This document shows, piece after piece, positions 9,583 to 19,363 of a DNA stretch of 64,000 nt. Position 1 is the first letter of the stretch. Each line of letters begins with the position of its first letter. The stretch covers positions 248,001-312,000 of the forward strand of contig JAUSTR010000001.1 of assembly GCA_030812955.1 (NCBI GenBank). Reading direction: 5' to 3'. Below the pieces are notes generated by a model. That model was given only the letters and a program-made list of their open reading frames with translations. It did not search any database and was not told the DNA's origin. This DNA is from Bacillus alveayuensis (lineage in GTDB: Bacteria > Bacillota > Bacilli > Bacillales > Aeribacillaceae). The translations under genes and the position numbers were made by a program.

Positions 9583-10773
9583 TTGCCACAAGATCAGTCA
9601 AACAGGTTGAATTTTTCTATCGAAGAATCGGTTTGGTTTCAAAAGGGACAGGAAGTATCGGAATTATTATCGATTTCATTAGAACCAGATATTACAATTC
9701 GCGAGCATGACCAATATGTTTCGATAAAGGGTGTGTTAGAGCTCGCGGGTGAATATAAAATGCTAAGCGGTAACAATGAGAATACAGACAAAGACCCGAT
9801 CCAATTTTCTGGGGAACGTTTCATCCATGAAGTTGTAACGAGAGAGGACGGAATTACAGAACTAGCCCATCGGTTTCCCGTAGATATTACCATCCCCAAA
9901 AGCCGTGTAGCTAATTTAGAAGATATTTATGTGACAATAGAAACGTTTGACTATGATTTTCCTGAAGAGCGCTGTTTAAAACTAATGGCCGATATTAGCA
10001 TTTTTGGAATAAAGGATGAAAAACAAAGGGAACAGGAAAATGAAATGGACGAAGTTGAAACAAATGAACAAAAGGAGGAAATAGAACCAATTTACCGTCA
10101 TAAGGAAGATCGTGATGATAAAGATCATGACGAACCGATTGAAAATGTATCGACATTTTTTATGGCCAAAGATACTGACGAGGATCACGATTCAACAGAC
10201 TATACAACTTATACAGTCGAGGCAAAACAAAATATTGAACAGGAAAATGAATTAAGAGATCGTGAAAAACCGAAAGATTCCATGAAAGAAGAGGAAGCAA
10301 AAGAGTCTCCTGATGATACAATGGAAGAAAAACAAGATGCAAATGAAGTACAAGAAATTGACTCTAGAAATCGCGAAAGTCAATCACATATCAAGAATGA
10401 AGTAGACTCTCAAGAATCTCCTGATTATTTCATCGAGGTGAAGAGAGATGAGGAAAGTCTACAGGAAACAAAGGAAGATGAAATGAGAGTAGAAGAACAA
10501 CAAGAATTTCCGAATGAGCAAGATGAGGAAAAAGCTGAAATAGTAAGAAAAAATGACAATACACTTTATTTAACTAAATTATTTACAAGAGATGATGAAG
10601 AGGAATTTTCAAAGCTAAAAATGTGCATTGTTCAACAAGGAGAGACACTTGAAGAAATTTGTGAGCGCTACGATATTACGGTACAGCAGCTCATTCGCTT
10701 CAATCATCTTGGAGCTGATCCAACTATTTACGAAGGACAAATATTATACATTCCGGTATTTGTGAACCAATAA
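9583..10773 (+). CDS. spoVID: Stage VI sporulation protein D (spore coat morphogenesis)
   Basis: Needed for encasement of the forespore by coat proteins. In B. subtilis SpoVID binds SpoIVA and SafA. The 396-residue protein has a folded N-terminal domain (residues 1-140), a long highly acidic low-complexity middle (about 150-340, mostly E, D, K, Q) and a C-terminal LysM domain (MCIVQQGETLEEICERYDI to GQILYIPV). The start is TTG at 9583, 9 bases after AAGGAGG. An ATG at 9562 lies upstream of that site. ysxE and valS follow, the conserved Bacillus order. The partner gene safA is 29 kb downstream in this window. Confidence 0.93.
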   Translation: MPQDQSNRLNFSIEESVWFQKGQEVSELLSISLEPDITIREHDQYVSIKGVLELAGEYKMLSGNNENTDKDPIQFSGERFIHEVVTREDGITELAHRFPVDITIPKSRVANLEDIYVTIETFDYDFPEERCLKLMADISIFGIKDEKQREQENEMDEVETNEQKEEIEPIYRHKEDRDDKDHDEPIENVSTFFMAKDTDEDHDSTDYTTYTVEAKQNIEQENELRDREKPKDSMKEEEAKESPDDTMEEKQDANEVQEIDSRNRESQSHIKNEVDSQESPDYFIEVKRDEESLQETKEDEMRVEEQQEFPNEQDEEKAEIVRKNDNTLYLTKLFTRDDEEEFSKLKMCIVQQGETLEEICERYDITVQQLIRFNHLGADPTIYEGQILYIPVFVNQ

Positions 10774-10792
10774 GAAATGGATAATTTCTTTA

Positions 10793-10823
10793 AACAGCTC
10801 GAACATTAGGAGCTGTTTTTTTC
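10793..10823 (+). terminator. spoVID terminator
   Basis: AACAGCTC and GAGCTGTT form a stem around a 9-base loop. A run of T follows. Confidence 0.85.
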
Positions 10824-10828
10824 TTCTA

Positions 10829-10919
10829 GGCTGTTTTCGTAAACTTTCTTGCTTTTCAACTGCCTATGACAGTCGAAAAGCAATCGTATCGTAAAGCAAC
10901 AATCATTTAGAAAAGAGCC
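10829..10919. repeat. Palindromic intergenic element, copy B (MITE-like)
   Basis: About 91 bp from GGCTGTTTTCGTAAACTTT to AATCATTTAGAAAAGAGCC, in the same orientation as copy A and closely matching it. It contains the same central hairpin (CTTTTCAACTG with CAGTCGAAAAG). It sits directly after the spoVID terminator. Confidence 0.8.
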
Positions 10920-10962
10920 TTCTTCTAGAATATCCATATAATTGAGACTGGAGTGATTTAGG

Positions 10963-11994
10963 TTGGATCATCAAACCCTATATGACATTTTAAAACAATA
11001 CGAACTTCATCCAAATCATATCGAGACTGTCACAGAAAAAGTATTTAAAATCTATACAACAAAAGGGACCTATGCTTTAAAGAGAATCCAAAAAAAAGAT
11101 CAAACGAATTTGATCAATGGACTGTCTCAATTAGTTCAGTCAAGTTACAAGTCCTATATCCCGATTTATTCTACGTATGATCATCAATGGTTTGTAAACG
11201 GCACAAAAGAATCTTATTATTTAATGCCGTGGATACAACACGAAAAACGTCAAGATTTAGAGGATTTGCCCCTTCAATTCATTCATGAGATCACGCAACT
11301 CCATAACCGTACGAAAAAGGAATGGAATATTGATGAAAAAGATTTTGAGAATTATTATGAAATGGTTAAAAGTAAGTGGCAAAAGGAAGAAAAAGAGCTC
11401 GAAGCATTTATTGAACGATGTGAAAAAAAATGGTATATGTCACCTTTTGAACTGCAAGCGGTGACGTATTATACAGAAATGCGAAATGCAATTTATTTTG
11501 CAAAAGAAAAATGGACAGAATGGTATGAAAACATGAAGGAACAGCCTGTTGCACGAATCGTTCTCGTTCACGGCAATGCTTCCACGTCTCATTTGTTAAT
11601 CGATGAACGAGGTGAGCGCTACTTAACAAATTTTGAACGTTCTCATTTTGCTTCCCCTATTAAGGATTTAATTGCTTTCTATAACCAACTATTAACGAGC
11701 CAGCCCTTTCAATGTGAAAAATGTGTAGAGTGGCTGAAAGTTTATGATCAAAATTTCTCCTTAACAAAGGCAGAGAAAAATATGCTCCAAAGCTATTTAG
11801 CCTATCCGACACCGATGATGAAGTTAATTCAGCAATATGAAAGAAAACAGAAAGAGAAAATCGAATTCATGTATTGCCGGAAGCTTTTAAAACGTTATTG
11901 GCTCATGAAAAATATCGAATATGTGATGATGAAATGGTCTGAAGCAGAAAATGAAAGCGAAGAGGAAAATAAAACCCCCTCATCTTCAATTTAA
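10963..11994 (+). CDS. ysxE: YsxE-like spore coat-associated protein of the CotS family
   Basis: A 343-residue protein of the CotS/YsxE group, which has an aminoglycoside-phosphotransferase-like kinase fold. Visible features are an N-terminal lobe with TKGTYALKRIQKK (the ATP-lysine region) and IVLVHGNASTSHLLID, the expected position of the catalytic loop. This loop has HGNAS instead of the usual HGDLH, so kinase activity is doubtful. The start is TTG at 10963 after TGGAGTG. Position between spoVID and valS matches B. subtilis ysxE. A spore-coat role is inferred from family and context. Confidence 0.85.
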   Translation: MDHQTLYDILKQYELHPNHIETVTEKVFKIYTTKGTYALKRIQKKDQTNLINGLSQLVQSSYKSYIPIYSTYDHQWFVNGTKESYYLMPWIQHEKRQDLEDLPLQFIHEITQLHNRTKKEWNIDEKDFENYYEMVKSKWQKEEKELEAFIERCEKKWYMSPFELQAVTYYTEMRNAIYFAKEKWTEWYENMKEQPVARIVLVHGNASTSHLLIDERGERYLTNFERSHFASPIKDLIAFYNQLLTSQPFQCEKCVEWLKVYDQNFSLTKAEKNMLQSYLAYPTPMMKLIQQYERKQKEKIEFMYCRKLLKRYWLMKNIEYVMMKWSEAENESEEENKTPSSSI

Positions 11995-12009
11995 AGATGA
12001 GGGGGTTTT
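11971..12009. terminator. Bidirectional terminator overlapping the ysxE stop
   Basis: AAAACCCCCTCATCTT and AAGATGAGGGGGTTTT form a 16-bp perfect stem with A/T tails on both strands. The ysxE stop codon lies within the hairpin. It serves both ysxE and the convergent small membrane-protein gene. Confidence 0.92.
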
Positions 12010-12202
12010 AAAACCAGTCTAAATGAAAAGCAATCGTTAACACGACAAAAATAGCTAACAAAAAAACATCGAAGGTAGTTGGGAAAAACAGTGTACGAAT
12101 TCCTTGAAAGATCGTTAAAGGCAAAATAAATTGCTCTAATATCGCTCGAAAATTTCTTAGCCAAGTAGGAAAGGAATAAAGATTAAATCGTTTCCGCATC
12201 AT
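12008..12202 (-). CDS. Small membrane protein of unknown function
   Basis: A 64-residue protein with a basic N-terminus (MMRKRFNLYSF) and two hydrophobic stretches (ILEQFILPLTIFQGIRTLFF and FLLAIFVVLTIAFHLDWF). The start is the ATG at 12202, because GGGGGAC lies a few bases upstream on the minus strand. An in-frame ATG 15 bases earlier lies before that site. It converges on ysxE and shares its terminator. I do not recognise a family with certainty, and its function is unknown. Confidence 0.6.
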   Translation of the reverse strand: MMRKRFNLYSFPTWLRNFRAILEQFILPLTIFQGIRTLFFPTTFDVFLLAIFVVLTIAFHLDWF

Positions 12203-12299
12203 TTGTCCCCCATTCATTGTGTTATATTATGTTATGTAAGGAATGTCTTTTTTGTGCGGTTGTCTATTGTATAAAAACAAAGAAAAATGGCAAAGATGA

Positions 12300-12329
12300 T
12301 TGACGAAAAAAAACGTTTTTTAGTAGTAT
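12300..12329 (+). promoter_or_regulatory. Likely valS promoter
   Basis: TTGACG (12300-12305) and TAGTAT (12324-12329) with 18-base spacing, directly upstream of the T-box leader. Confidence 0.5.
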
Positions 12330-12344
12330 ATATCATAGAATTCC

Positions 12345-12612
12345 ATAAAACTTGAAACATGCGTGGAAAGGGAAGAGTACAGCGAAGAACGCCTTTCAGA
12401 GAGGGGAATCATTTGCTGGGAGATTTCCTAGGTTGTCTCGTTGGAACGTCGCCCTGGAGCAGCTTTCTTGAACAAATGAGTGTTCTCATTCAGTAAAGAA
12501 AGCCGGTTGATCCGTTATCAAAATGAGTGCATAGGGTCGATCATCCCTATGAAAAAAGGTGGTACCGCGAAACATCTCCTTTCGTCCTTTTTCGGATGAA
12601 AGGAGTTTTTAT
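12345..12612 (+). promoter_or_regulatory. T-box riboswitch leader of valS
   Basis: Tandem hairpins end with the conserved T-box core GGTGGTACCGCG (12558-12569), which reads the uncharged tRNA acceptor end. A strong terminator (12576-12612, CTCCTTTC with GAAAGGAG, then TTTTT) follows, for which the antiterminator is the alternative fold. Stem I features GGAAGAGTA and CTGGGAG are visible. The likely specifier codon is GTC (Val) at 12448-12450, in GAACGTCGCC. Uncharged tRNA(Val) would stabilise the antiterminator and switch on valS. Confidence 0.92.
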
Positions 12613-12737
12613 TTGTTATGAAATATTGTGGTGTCGCAGCGGTCCGTTTATAAAATAAAAGTTAGTAAACGCTCAACCGGCATGCTTGTGTGCTAGACAC
12701 ATTGAAATAGAAAAGCTGAAAAGGAGGCAGTATTTCC

Positions 12738-15380
12738 ATGGATACAAATAAACAAACTTTATCAACAAAATACGACCATCAATCGGTTGAAAAAGATCGC
12801 TATTCATTTTGGGTAGATGGAAAATTTTTTGAAGCAAAAGATGATGAAACAAAACAACCTTATACAATCGTGATTCCTCCGCCAAATGTTACCGGAAAGC
12901 TTCATCTCGGTCACGCTTGGGATACGACGCTTCAAGATATTATTACACGCATGAAACGAATGCAAGGATATGATGTTTTATGGCTGCCTGGAATGGATCA
13001 TGCCGGAATTGCTACACAGGCAAAAGTGGAGGCCAAGCTTCGTGAAGAGGGGAAATCTCGTCATGATCTCGGTCGTGAAAAATTTTTGGAAGAAACATGG
13101 AAATGGAAAGAAGAATATGCTGGACATATTCGTAAGCAATGGGCGAAGCTCGGGCTCGGTTTAGATTATTCACGTGAGCGCTTTACGATGGATGAAGGAC
13201 TTTCAAAGGCAGTTCGTGAAGTATTCGTTTCCCTTTATAAAAAAGGTCTTATTTATCGCGGTGAATATATTATTAACTGGGATCCGGTCACAAAGACAGC
13301 CCTTTCTGATATTGAGGTTATTTATAAAGATGTACAAGGCGCTTTGTATCATATGCGTTATCCGCTTGCGGATGGATCAGGCCATATAGAAGTAGCGACA
13401 ACGCGTCCAGAAACGATGCTAGGGGATACAGCGGTGGCCGTTCATCCAGATGATGAACGCTATAAGCATTTAATCGGAAAGAAAGTAAAACTTCCTATTA
13501 CAGGAAGAGAGATTCCGATTGTTGCAGATGAATATGTCGATATGGAATTCGGTTCTGGAGCGGTAAAAATAACTCCAGCACACGACCCGAATGATTTTGA
13601 AATCGGAAACCGTCACAATTTAGAGCGTATTTTAGTGATGAATGAAGACGGCACCATGAATGAAAAGGCTGGCAAATATGAAGGAATGGATCGATTTGAA
13701 TGCCGTAAACAAATTGTGAAAGACCTACAAGAGGAAGGCATTTTGTTTAAGATTGAAGAACATATGCACTCCGTTGGTCATAGCGAACGAAGCGGAGCTG
13801 TCGTTGAACCGTATTTATCAACACAATGGTTTGTGAAAATGAAGCCGTTAGCAGAAGCGGCGCTTGAACTGCAAAAATCAGAAAACAAAGTAAACTTTGT
13901 TCCAGAGCGTTTTGAAAAAACGTATTTGCACTGGATGGAAAACATTCGTGACTGGTGTATTTCCCGTCAGCTTTGGTGGGGGCATCGCATCCCGGCATGG
14001 TATCATAAAGAAACGGGTGAGGTATATGTAGATCACAAACCACCGAAGGATATCGAAAATTGGGAGCAAGATTCTGATGTATTAGATACGTGGTTTAGTT
14101 CTGCCCTATGGCCGTTTTCAACAATGGGATGGCCGGATACAGAAGCAAAAGATTTGCAACGCTATTATCCGACAGATGTGCTTGTAACTGGATACGATAT
14201 TATTTTCTTCTGGGTATCAAGAATGATTTTCCAAGGGCTTGAGTTTACTGGAACACGTCCGTTTAAAGATGTATTAATTCACGGTCTTGTTCGCGATGCT
14301 GAGGGACGGAAAATGAGCAAATCATTAGGAAACGGCGTTGATCCAATGGATGTCATTGACAAATACGGTGCTGATTCACTTCGCTATTTCTTAGCGACAG
14401 GAAGTTCACCAGGCCAAGATTTGCGATTCAGTTACGAAAAGGTGGAAGCAGTATGGAATTTTGCTAATAAAATCTGGAATGCTTCACGCTTTGCTCTGAT
14501 GAACATGGACGGAATGACATATGATGAAATAGATCTGACAGGGGAAAAATCAGTTGCTGATAAATGGATTTTAACTCGATTAAATGAAACGATCGAACAA
14601 GTGACAAAGCTTGCTGAAAAATATGAATTTGGCGAGGTCGGACGTGTTTTATACAACTTCATTTGGGATGATTTCTGTGATTGGTATATTGAGATGGCCA
14701 AACTCCCATTATATGGTGAAAATGAAGAAGCGAAGAAAATGACGAGATCTGTCTTAGCTTACGTACTAGATCAAACCATGAGGCTATTGCATCCTTTCAT
14801 GCCATTTATTACAGAAGAAATTTGGCAAAGCCTTCCGCATAAAGGAGAATCTATTACCATTGCTGCTTGGCCAAAAGCCCGTCCTGAATTCACATTTGCG
14901 GATGCTTCGAATGAAATGAAGCTTCTTGTGGAAGTCATTCGTTCTGTGCGAAATATTCGTGCTGAAGTGAATACACCGCTTAGCAAGCCAATTGAAATTC
15001 AAATAAAAGCACATCATGACGATATAAAAGACCAATTCATACGTAATAAAGAATATTTACAGCGCTTTTGTAACCCTAGTGAATTAGTCATCAATACGAA
15101 TTTACAAGCACCTGAAAAGGCCATGACAGCAGTTGTTAGCGGTGCAGAACTGTTCTTGCCTCTTGAAGGATTAATTAATATTGAAGAAGAAATTAAACGT
15201 CTTGAAAAAGAACTGGATAAATGGAATAAAGAAGTAGAACGGGTGCAAAAGAAGCTTGCTAATGAAGGCTTTTTAAAGAAGGCGCCGCAAAAAGTTGTCG
15301 ATGAAGAACGGAAGAAGGAAAAAGATTACTTAGAAAAACGCGACGCAGTATTAAAAAGAATTGAAGAATTACAAGGTTAA
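12738..15380 (+). CDS. valS: Valyl-tRNA synthetase
   Basis: Charges tRNA(Val) with valine. The 880-residue class Ia synthetase has the HIGH-type motif KLHLGHAWD (residues about 52-60), the editing domain ([19 protein letters not shown] and HDPNDFEIG), the KMSKS motif in [11 protein letters not shown] near residue 524 and a C-terminal coiled-coil arm ([17 protein letters not shown] onward), which is specific to ValRS. ATG follows AAGGAGG. It is controlled by the T-box leader upstream. folC follows after a weak hairpin. Confidence 0.98.
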   Translation: MDTNKQTLSTKYDHQSVEKDRYSFWVDGKFFEAKDDETKQPYTIVIPPPNVTGKLHLGHAWDTTLQDIITRMKRMQGYDVLWLPGMDHAGIATQAKVEAKLREEGKSRHDLGREKFLEETWKWKEEYAGHIRKQWAKLGLGLDYSRERFTMDEGLSKAVREVFVSLYKKGLIYRGEYIINWDPVTKTALSDIEVIYKDVQGALYHMRYPLADGSGHIEVATTRPETMLGDTAVAVHPDDERYKHLIGKKVKLPITGREIPIVADEYVDMEFGSGAVKITPAHDPNDFEIGNRHNLERILVMNEDGTMNEKAGKYEGMDRFECRKQIVKDLQEEGILFKIEEHMHSVGHSERSGAVVEPYLSTQWFVKMKPLAEAALELQKSENKVNFVPERFEKTYLHWMENIRDWCISRQLWWGHRIPAWYHKETGEVYVDHKPPKDIENWEQDSDVLDTWFSSALWPFSTMGWPDTEAKDLQRYYPTDVLVTGYDIIFFWVSRMIFQGLEFTGTRPFKDVLIHGLVRDAEGRKMSKSLGNGVDPMDVIDKYGADSLRYFLATGSSPGQDLRFSYEKVEAVWNFANKIWNASRFALMNMDGMTYDEIDLTGEKSVADKWILTRLNETIEQVTKLAEKYEFGEVGRVLYNFIWDDFCDWYIEMAKLPLYGENEEAKKMTRSVLAYVLDQTMRLLHPFMPFITEEIWQSLPHKGESITIAAWPKARPEFTFADASNEMKLLVEVIRSVRNIRAEVNTPLSKPIEIQIKAHHDDIKDQFIRNKEYLQRFCNPSELVINTNLQAPEKAMTAVVSGAELFLPLEGLINIEEEIKRLEKELDKWNKEVERVQKKLANEGFLKKAPQKVVDEERKKEKDYLEKRDAVLKRIEELQG

Positions 15381-15386
15381 CAGTGA

Positions 15387-15411
15387 AAAACTCGGGAGCG
15401 CCCCGGGTTTT
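15387..15411 (+). terminator. valS downstream hairpin
   Basis: AAAACTCGGG and CCCGGGTTTT pair around a short loop with a brief T-run. It is weaker than its neighbours. Confidence 0.55.
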
Positions 15412-15449
15412 CTACTGTCATAAAATACGATGGAAAAGGGGGACATACC

Positions 15450-16739
15450 GTGTTTACATCATATGAGGAAGCAAGAAAGTGGCTGCATTCCCGTTTGACA
15501 TTTGGAGTGAAACCAGGTTTAGAACGGATGAAAATCATGATGGAAAAGCTAGGACATCCGGAAAGAACGGTTCGGTATATTCATGTCGCCGGTACGAATG
15601 GAAAAGGGTCAACGATTGCTTTTTTAAAAGAAATTTTGCAGGAAGCAGGGTTTAAGGTAGGTACCTTTACTTCTCCATATATTGAAACATTTAATGAGCG
15701 AGTTAGCATGAACGGAAATCCGATCACAGATGAAGAATTTATACAATTAGCGAACAAATTAAAACCTATTGTTGAAGAAGTAGAGAAAACCGATTTTGGC
15801 GCTCCAACAGAGTTTGAAGTGATTACAGCAATGGCCTTCTATTACTTTGGAAGAATAAACATACCTGATATCGTTTTATTAGAGACAGGACTTGGTGGAA
15901 TGTATGATTCAACAAACATTATTTCTCCTCTTCTGTCTATTATTACAAATATTGGTCATGACCATGAAGAGATTTTAGGTACAACTTTAAAAGAAATCGC
16001 TGCTCAAAAGGCTGGAATTATTAAAAATGGTGTTCCGGTCGTTTCGGCAGTTGAACAGCCGGAAGCTTTACAAGTCATCGAGGAAGTATCGAAACAGAAA
16101 AAAGCGAAGCATTATTTGCTCGGTCGTGAGTTTTCGATGAAAAATGATGGTTGCTTGAGTATTCAAACTCCTTTTAAAACATATAATGAGCTTTCCATTT
16201 CAATGAAGGGCCCTCATCAAGAGAAAAATGCAGCCTTAGCCATCATGGCCGCCGATTATTTAAAGGTATATTATTCATTTATCATCGAAGAGGACGATAT
16301 TCAATCAGGTGTAAAAAAAGCTTTTTGGAAAGGAAGATTTGAAGAATTATCAACAAGCCCTACGATCATCATTGATGGTGCCCATAATCCAGAAGGCGTA
16401 AAAGTACTAAGAGAAACGGTCCAATCTTATTATCCAGAAAAAAATATCGTCGTATTATTCTCGGTTTTACAAGATAAAAAAGTGAAAGAAATGATACAGG
16501 AGCTTTCCTCCTTTGCAGCAAAGATCATATTTACTTCGTTTTCTTTTCCAAGAGCACTTCGAGCGAAAGAATTATTTGATAAAGCCGAGTTTCAAAACAA
16601 GCAATATGAAGAAAATTGGCAGCAAGCTCTTACAAAAGCGATCTCAACACTTCATGATGATGAATTATTGCTTATTACTGGTTCACTTTATTTTATTTCC
16701 GATGTAAGAAAGTATATATTGGAAAGCATTATAAAATAA
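15450..16739 (+). CDS. folC: Folylpolyglutamate synthase / dihydrofolate synthase
   Basis: Adds glutamates to folates and makes dihydrofolate from dihydropteroate. A P-loop (HVAGTNGKGST) lies near residues 46-55. The omega loop (GTFTSPYIETFNERV), LLETGLGGMYDSTN and NIGHDHEEILG (Mg and ATP contacts) follow, and the C-terminal domain starts with IDGAHNPEG. Length is 429 residues. It starts at GTG with GGGGG upstream. In B. subtilis folC is followed by comC, but here spoIIB follows directly. Confidence 0.97.
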   Translation: MFTSYEEARKWLHSRLTFGVKPGLERMKIMMEKLGHPERTVRYIHVAGTNGKGSTIAFLKEILQEAGFKVGTFTSPYIETFNERVSMNGNPITDEEFIQLANKLKPIVEEVEKTDFGAPTEFEVITAMAFYYFGRINIPDIVLLETGLGGMYDSTNIISPLLSIITNIGHDHEEILGTTLKEIAAQKAGIIKNGVPVVSAVEQPEALQVIEEVSKQKKAKHYLLGREFSMKNDGCLSIQTPFKTYNELSISMKGPHQEKNAALAIMAADYLKVYYSFIIEEDDIQSGVKKAFWKGRFEELSTSPTIIIDGAHNPEGVKVLRETVQSYYPEKNIVVLFSVLQDKKVKEMIQELSSFAAKIIFTSFSFPRALRAKELFDKAEFQNKQYEENWQQALTKAISTLHDDELLLITGSLYFISDVRKYILESIIK

Positions 16740-16766
16740 GCATCACAAATAAGTGATGCTTATTTT
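16737..16766 (+). terminator. folC terminator
   Basis: TAAGCATCAC and GTGATGCTTA form a hairpin followed by TTTT. It begins at the folC stop. Confidence 0.85.
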
Positions 16767-16888
16767 AATTTGTCATCATTTGTAGAAAACATTATTCTTG
16801 TAAACGACAAAAGTCTTGTTCCTTTTTGTGAAGTTTATGATAGCATGATGAATATAAAAGCCGCGCTCCACGAAAAGGTGGTGACATT

Positions 16889-17857
16889 TTGGACGAGCCA
16901 ACTTCTCGAAAAATAGTAATTAAGTTCAATTGCAAAAATCAAGAAATTTCTCATGATGATAAAAAAGAAAGTCTGGACTCTGATTTAAAGGTTTCAAGCT
17001 GGGAAGAAAAAGTAAAAATGGAAAAGGAAGTAGCGGCAACGAGTGAAAAAAAAAGTGAGGAAGATGAAGAGTTTCCTTGGGTATTGCCAGAAGATCCAAA
17101 AGTTGTTATACTGCGGAAAGCTGAAAAAATGAAAAAAATAAAAAAGTTGACGACTTCTTATTCCTTTTCAGCTGGCTCACCCTCTTTAAAGAAAAATATA
17201 CTGACGATTATTTTAGCCATTATCGTCGGCATTGGCTTTGGCACTTTTGCACTTCATTTGTTATCAAAGGATACCGCCAAATCTAATCATATCGTATTAG
17301 AAGAGTCGGAAAATGAAAAAACAATTCAAAATAATCAAGCTGTCAATATAGAGGAGTCTTCCTTGACAATACCGATATATATTATTCAGGTTGGCAAATA
17401 TTCGAATAGAAGCGGAGCGGAGGCCGTAGCGTCGGAAATAAAAAAGAAAGGTTATCCTAGCGTGATCATCGAGGCAGATGGTGCTTTTTTCGTGTTTTCA
17501 GGATTAGCTCATACAAAAGAGCAAATAAAAGCATTAAAGCACATATTTTTAAAAGAAAATATTGAAACGTATGATAAAGAAATATCGATAAAACTTTCTG
17601 CGAAAAATGCAGATGAGACGAAAAGGATGATCGAAAAATTAATCGCTTATTCGGCATCCATGATGACAGGTATACAATCATTTCCACAACAAGATAGGGA
17701 AAAATTAAACGAAACGGCAAAACAAATGGAAAACCTTGATAGCTCCCTAGTATCTGCTGCGGAAATGATTTCAACAAACTCGCCAACTAGAGAGCAATTA
17801 TGGGAAGTGCAACAGCTTCTTTTACAATTTTTTATAGAGAACGGTAAAATTCAGTAA
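16889..17857 (+). CDS. spoIIB: Stage II sporulation protein B-like SPOR-domain membrane protein
   Basis: A 322-residue bitopic protein. It has a charged cytoplasmic N-terminus (residues 1-100), one membrane helix (ILTIILAIIVGIGFGTFALHLL, about 104-125) and an extracytoplasmic SPOR domain from about residue 153 (IPIYIIQVGKYSNRSGAEAVA), which binds denuded septal peptidoglycan. This layout and the position between folC and maf match B. subtilis spoIIB, which helps septal peptidoglycan thinning and engulfment. TTG start with AAGGTGGTGA upstream. Confidence 0.85.
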   Translation: MDEPTSRKIVIKFNCKNQEISHDDKKESLDSDLKVSSWEEKVKMEKEVAATSEKKSEEDEEFPWVLPEDPKVVILRKAEKMKKIKKLTTSYSFSAGSPSLKKNILTIILAIIVGIGFGTFALHLLSKDTAKSNHIVLEESENEKTIQNNQAVNIEESSLTIPIYIIQVGKYSNRSGAEAVASEIKKKGYPSVIIEADGAFFVFSGLAHTKEQIKALKHIFLKENIETYDKEISIKLSAKNADETKRMIEKLIAYSASMMTGIQSFPQQDREKLNETAKQMENLDSSLVSAAEMISTNSPTREQLWEVQQLLLQFFIENGKIQ

Positions 17858-17862
17858 CTTTT

Positions 17863-17915
17863 AAGGCTATCAGTGTCAGACCCCTGTCAAACACTTATGG
17901 GATAGCCTTATTTTC
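17863..17915 (+). terminator. Hairpin after spoIIB
   Basis: AAGGCTATC (17863-17871) pairs with GATAGCCTT (17901-17909), and ATTTT follows. The sequence after the left arm (CAGTGTCAGACCC) closely resembles the hairpin at 779. Confidence 0.75.
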
Positions 17916-18050
17916 GTTTTCTTGAACGGTCGTATTTTCTTACATGGTATTGTTGAAAATTAAATTTTCAAACATTGTGAAAACTTGGAACGTTTGATAT
18001 GATACAAAATGTATCTTCCTATTTCTGATCGCTCGAAAGGAGATAGAATA

Positions 18051-18656
18051 TTGCAAAATCTGATCCTCGCATCCCACTCTCCAAGACGTAAACAACTTTT
18101 ACAATTATTAAATGTTCCATTTAATGTTTTAGGTAGTGATATTAAAGAGAAGATTGAGCCAACACAATTTCCAGAAGAAGTTGTACAGTCCCTAGCCTTT
18201 CAAAAAGCTTCATCCATTGCCAAGCTGTATCCGCACGCTTATGTCATAGGTGCTGATACGGTCGTTGTCTATCAAAACAATATTTTAGGAAAGCCAAAAG
18301 ATGAAAAGGATGCATTCCAAACGCTTATGACCTTATCTGGACAAACACATCATGTTTTAACAGGTGTATCCATCTTCAATGGGAACCAACATCATACGTT
18401 TTACGAACAAACAGAAGTGACGTTTTGGAACTTAACGCAAGAAGAAGTAAAAGCTTATGTAAAAACGGGTGAACCGTTTGATAAAGCAGGATCCTACGGC
18501 ATTCAAAAATTCGGTTCACTTCTTGTCAAAAACATAAAAGGAGATTACTATAATGTTGTCGGACTTCCGATATCTCGGTTATATAGAGAATTAAAACAAA
18601 TGGGATTTCCTTTTTTTAACGCTGGAAGGGAAGGAATGATGGATAAGGAGGAATAG
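18051..18656 (+). CDS. maf: Maf-family nucleoside triphosphate pyrophosphatase
   Basis: Maf proteins hydrolyse non-canonical or modified nucleoside triphosphates (dTTP/UTP pyrophosphatase type). In B. subtilis Maf is linked to septum formation arrest. The start is TTG at 18051 after GAAAGGAG, giving MQNLILASHSPRRKQLL. The conserved SxxSPRR motif and the active-site IGADTVVVYQNNILGKPKDEKDA block are present, and EPFDKAGSYGIQ marks the C-terminal half. Length 201. It is followed 3 bases later by radC. Confidence 0.96.
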   Translation: MQNLILASHSPRRKQLLQLLNVPFNVLGSDIKEKIEPTQFPEEVVQSLAFQKASSIAKLYPHAYVIGADTVVVYQNNILGKPKDEKDAFQTLMTLSGQTHHVLTGVSIFNGNQHHTFYEQTEVTFWNLTQEEVKAYVKTGEPFDKAGSYGIQKFGSLLVKNIKGDYYNVVGLPISRLYRELKQMGFPFFNAGREGMMDKEE

Positions 18657-18659
18657 GTA

Positions 18660-19349
18660 ATGACGATGAAAACGCTGTCCATTCATGACTTCCCTCAAGA
18701 TGAACGCCCTCGCGAAAGAATGGTTCATGCTGGACCAGAAAGTCTTTCCAATCATGAACTTTTGGCCATCCTTTTAAGAACAGGAACAAAAAATGAATCG
18801 GTTATCCATCTAGCGAATCGGCTGCTAAAGCAATTTGATGGATTGCGAATGTTAAAGGATGCTTCTATTCAAGAGATTACGAATATCCCTGGAATTGGTA
18901 CAGCAAAAGCCGTTCAAGTAATGGCTGCTATTGAATTAGGAAAAAGAATTCACCAGTTAACCTTTCAAGATCGCTATGTCATTCGCTCTCCTAAAGATGC
19001 AGCAAATTATGTCATGGAAGAAATGCGCTTTTTAACACAAGAACATTTCGTATGCCTTTATTTAAATACAAAAAATCAAGTCTTGCATAAAAGTACGGTT
19101 TTTATCGGAAGTTTGAATGCCTCCATTGTACACCCTCGCGAAGTGTTTAAAGAAGCGCTGAAACGGTCAGCTGCTTCCATTATTTGCATGCACAACCACC
19201 CTTCTGGTGACCCATCACCGAGTCGAGAGGATATTGAAGTAACGAAACGTCTCGTCGAATGCGGTAAACTCATAGGAATCGATCTATTGGATCATATTAT
19301 TATTGGTGAACAAAAATACGTTAGCTTAAAAGAAAAAGGATATTTATAG
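18660..19349 (+). CDS. radC: RadC family JAB-domain protein
   Basis: A 229-residue protein with an N-terminal helix-hairpin-helix region (ITNIPGIGTAKAVQVMAAIELG, about 78-100) and a C-terminal JAB/MPN-type metalloprotease-like domain with the [15 protein letters not shown] metal motif. The original DNA-repair role is disputed and the function remains uncertain. Gene order maf-radC-mreB is conserved in Bacillus. The gene is complete, but its last 182 bases are repeated exactly at 21927-22108 beyond a foreign insertion. Confidence 0.95.
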   Translation: MTMKTLSIHDFPQDERPRERMVHAGPESLSNHELLAILLRTGTKNESVIHLANRLLKQFDGLRMLKDASIQEITNIPGIGTAKAVQVMAAIELGKRIHQLTFQDRYVIRSPKDAANYVMEEMRFLTQEHFVCLYLNTKNQVLHKSTVFIGSLNASIVHPREVFKEALKRSAASIICMHNHPSGDPSPSREDIEVTKRLVECGKLIGIDLLDHIIIGEQKYVSLKEKGYL

Positions 19350-19363
19350 CACTTTTTTTGATA

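Noticed and set aside
9990-10600. Strong purine bias in spoVID that might suggest foreign or non-coding DNA
   Set aside because: It is explained by the acidic Glu/Asp/Lys/Gln-rich middle region normal for SpoVID. The frame is intact with conserved ends.
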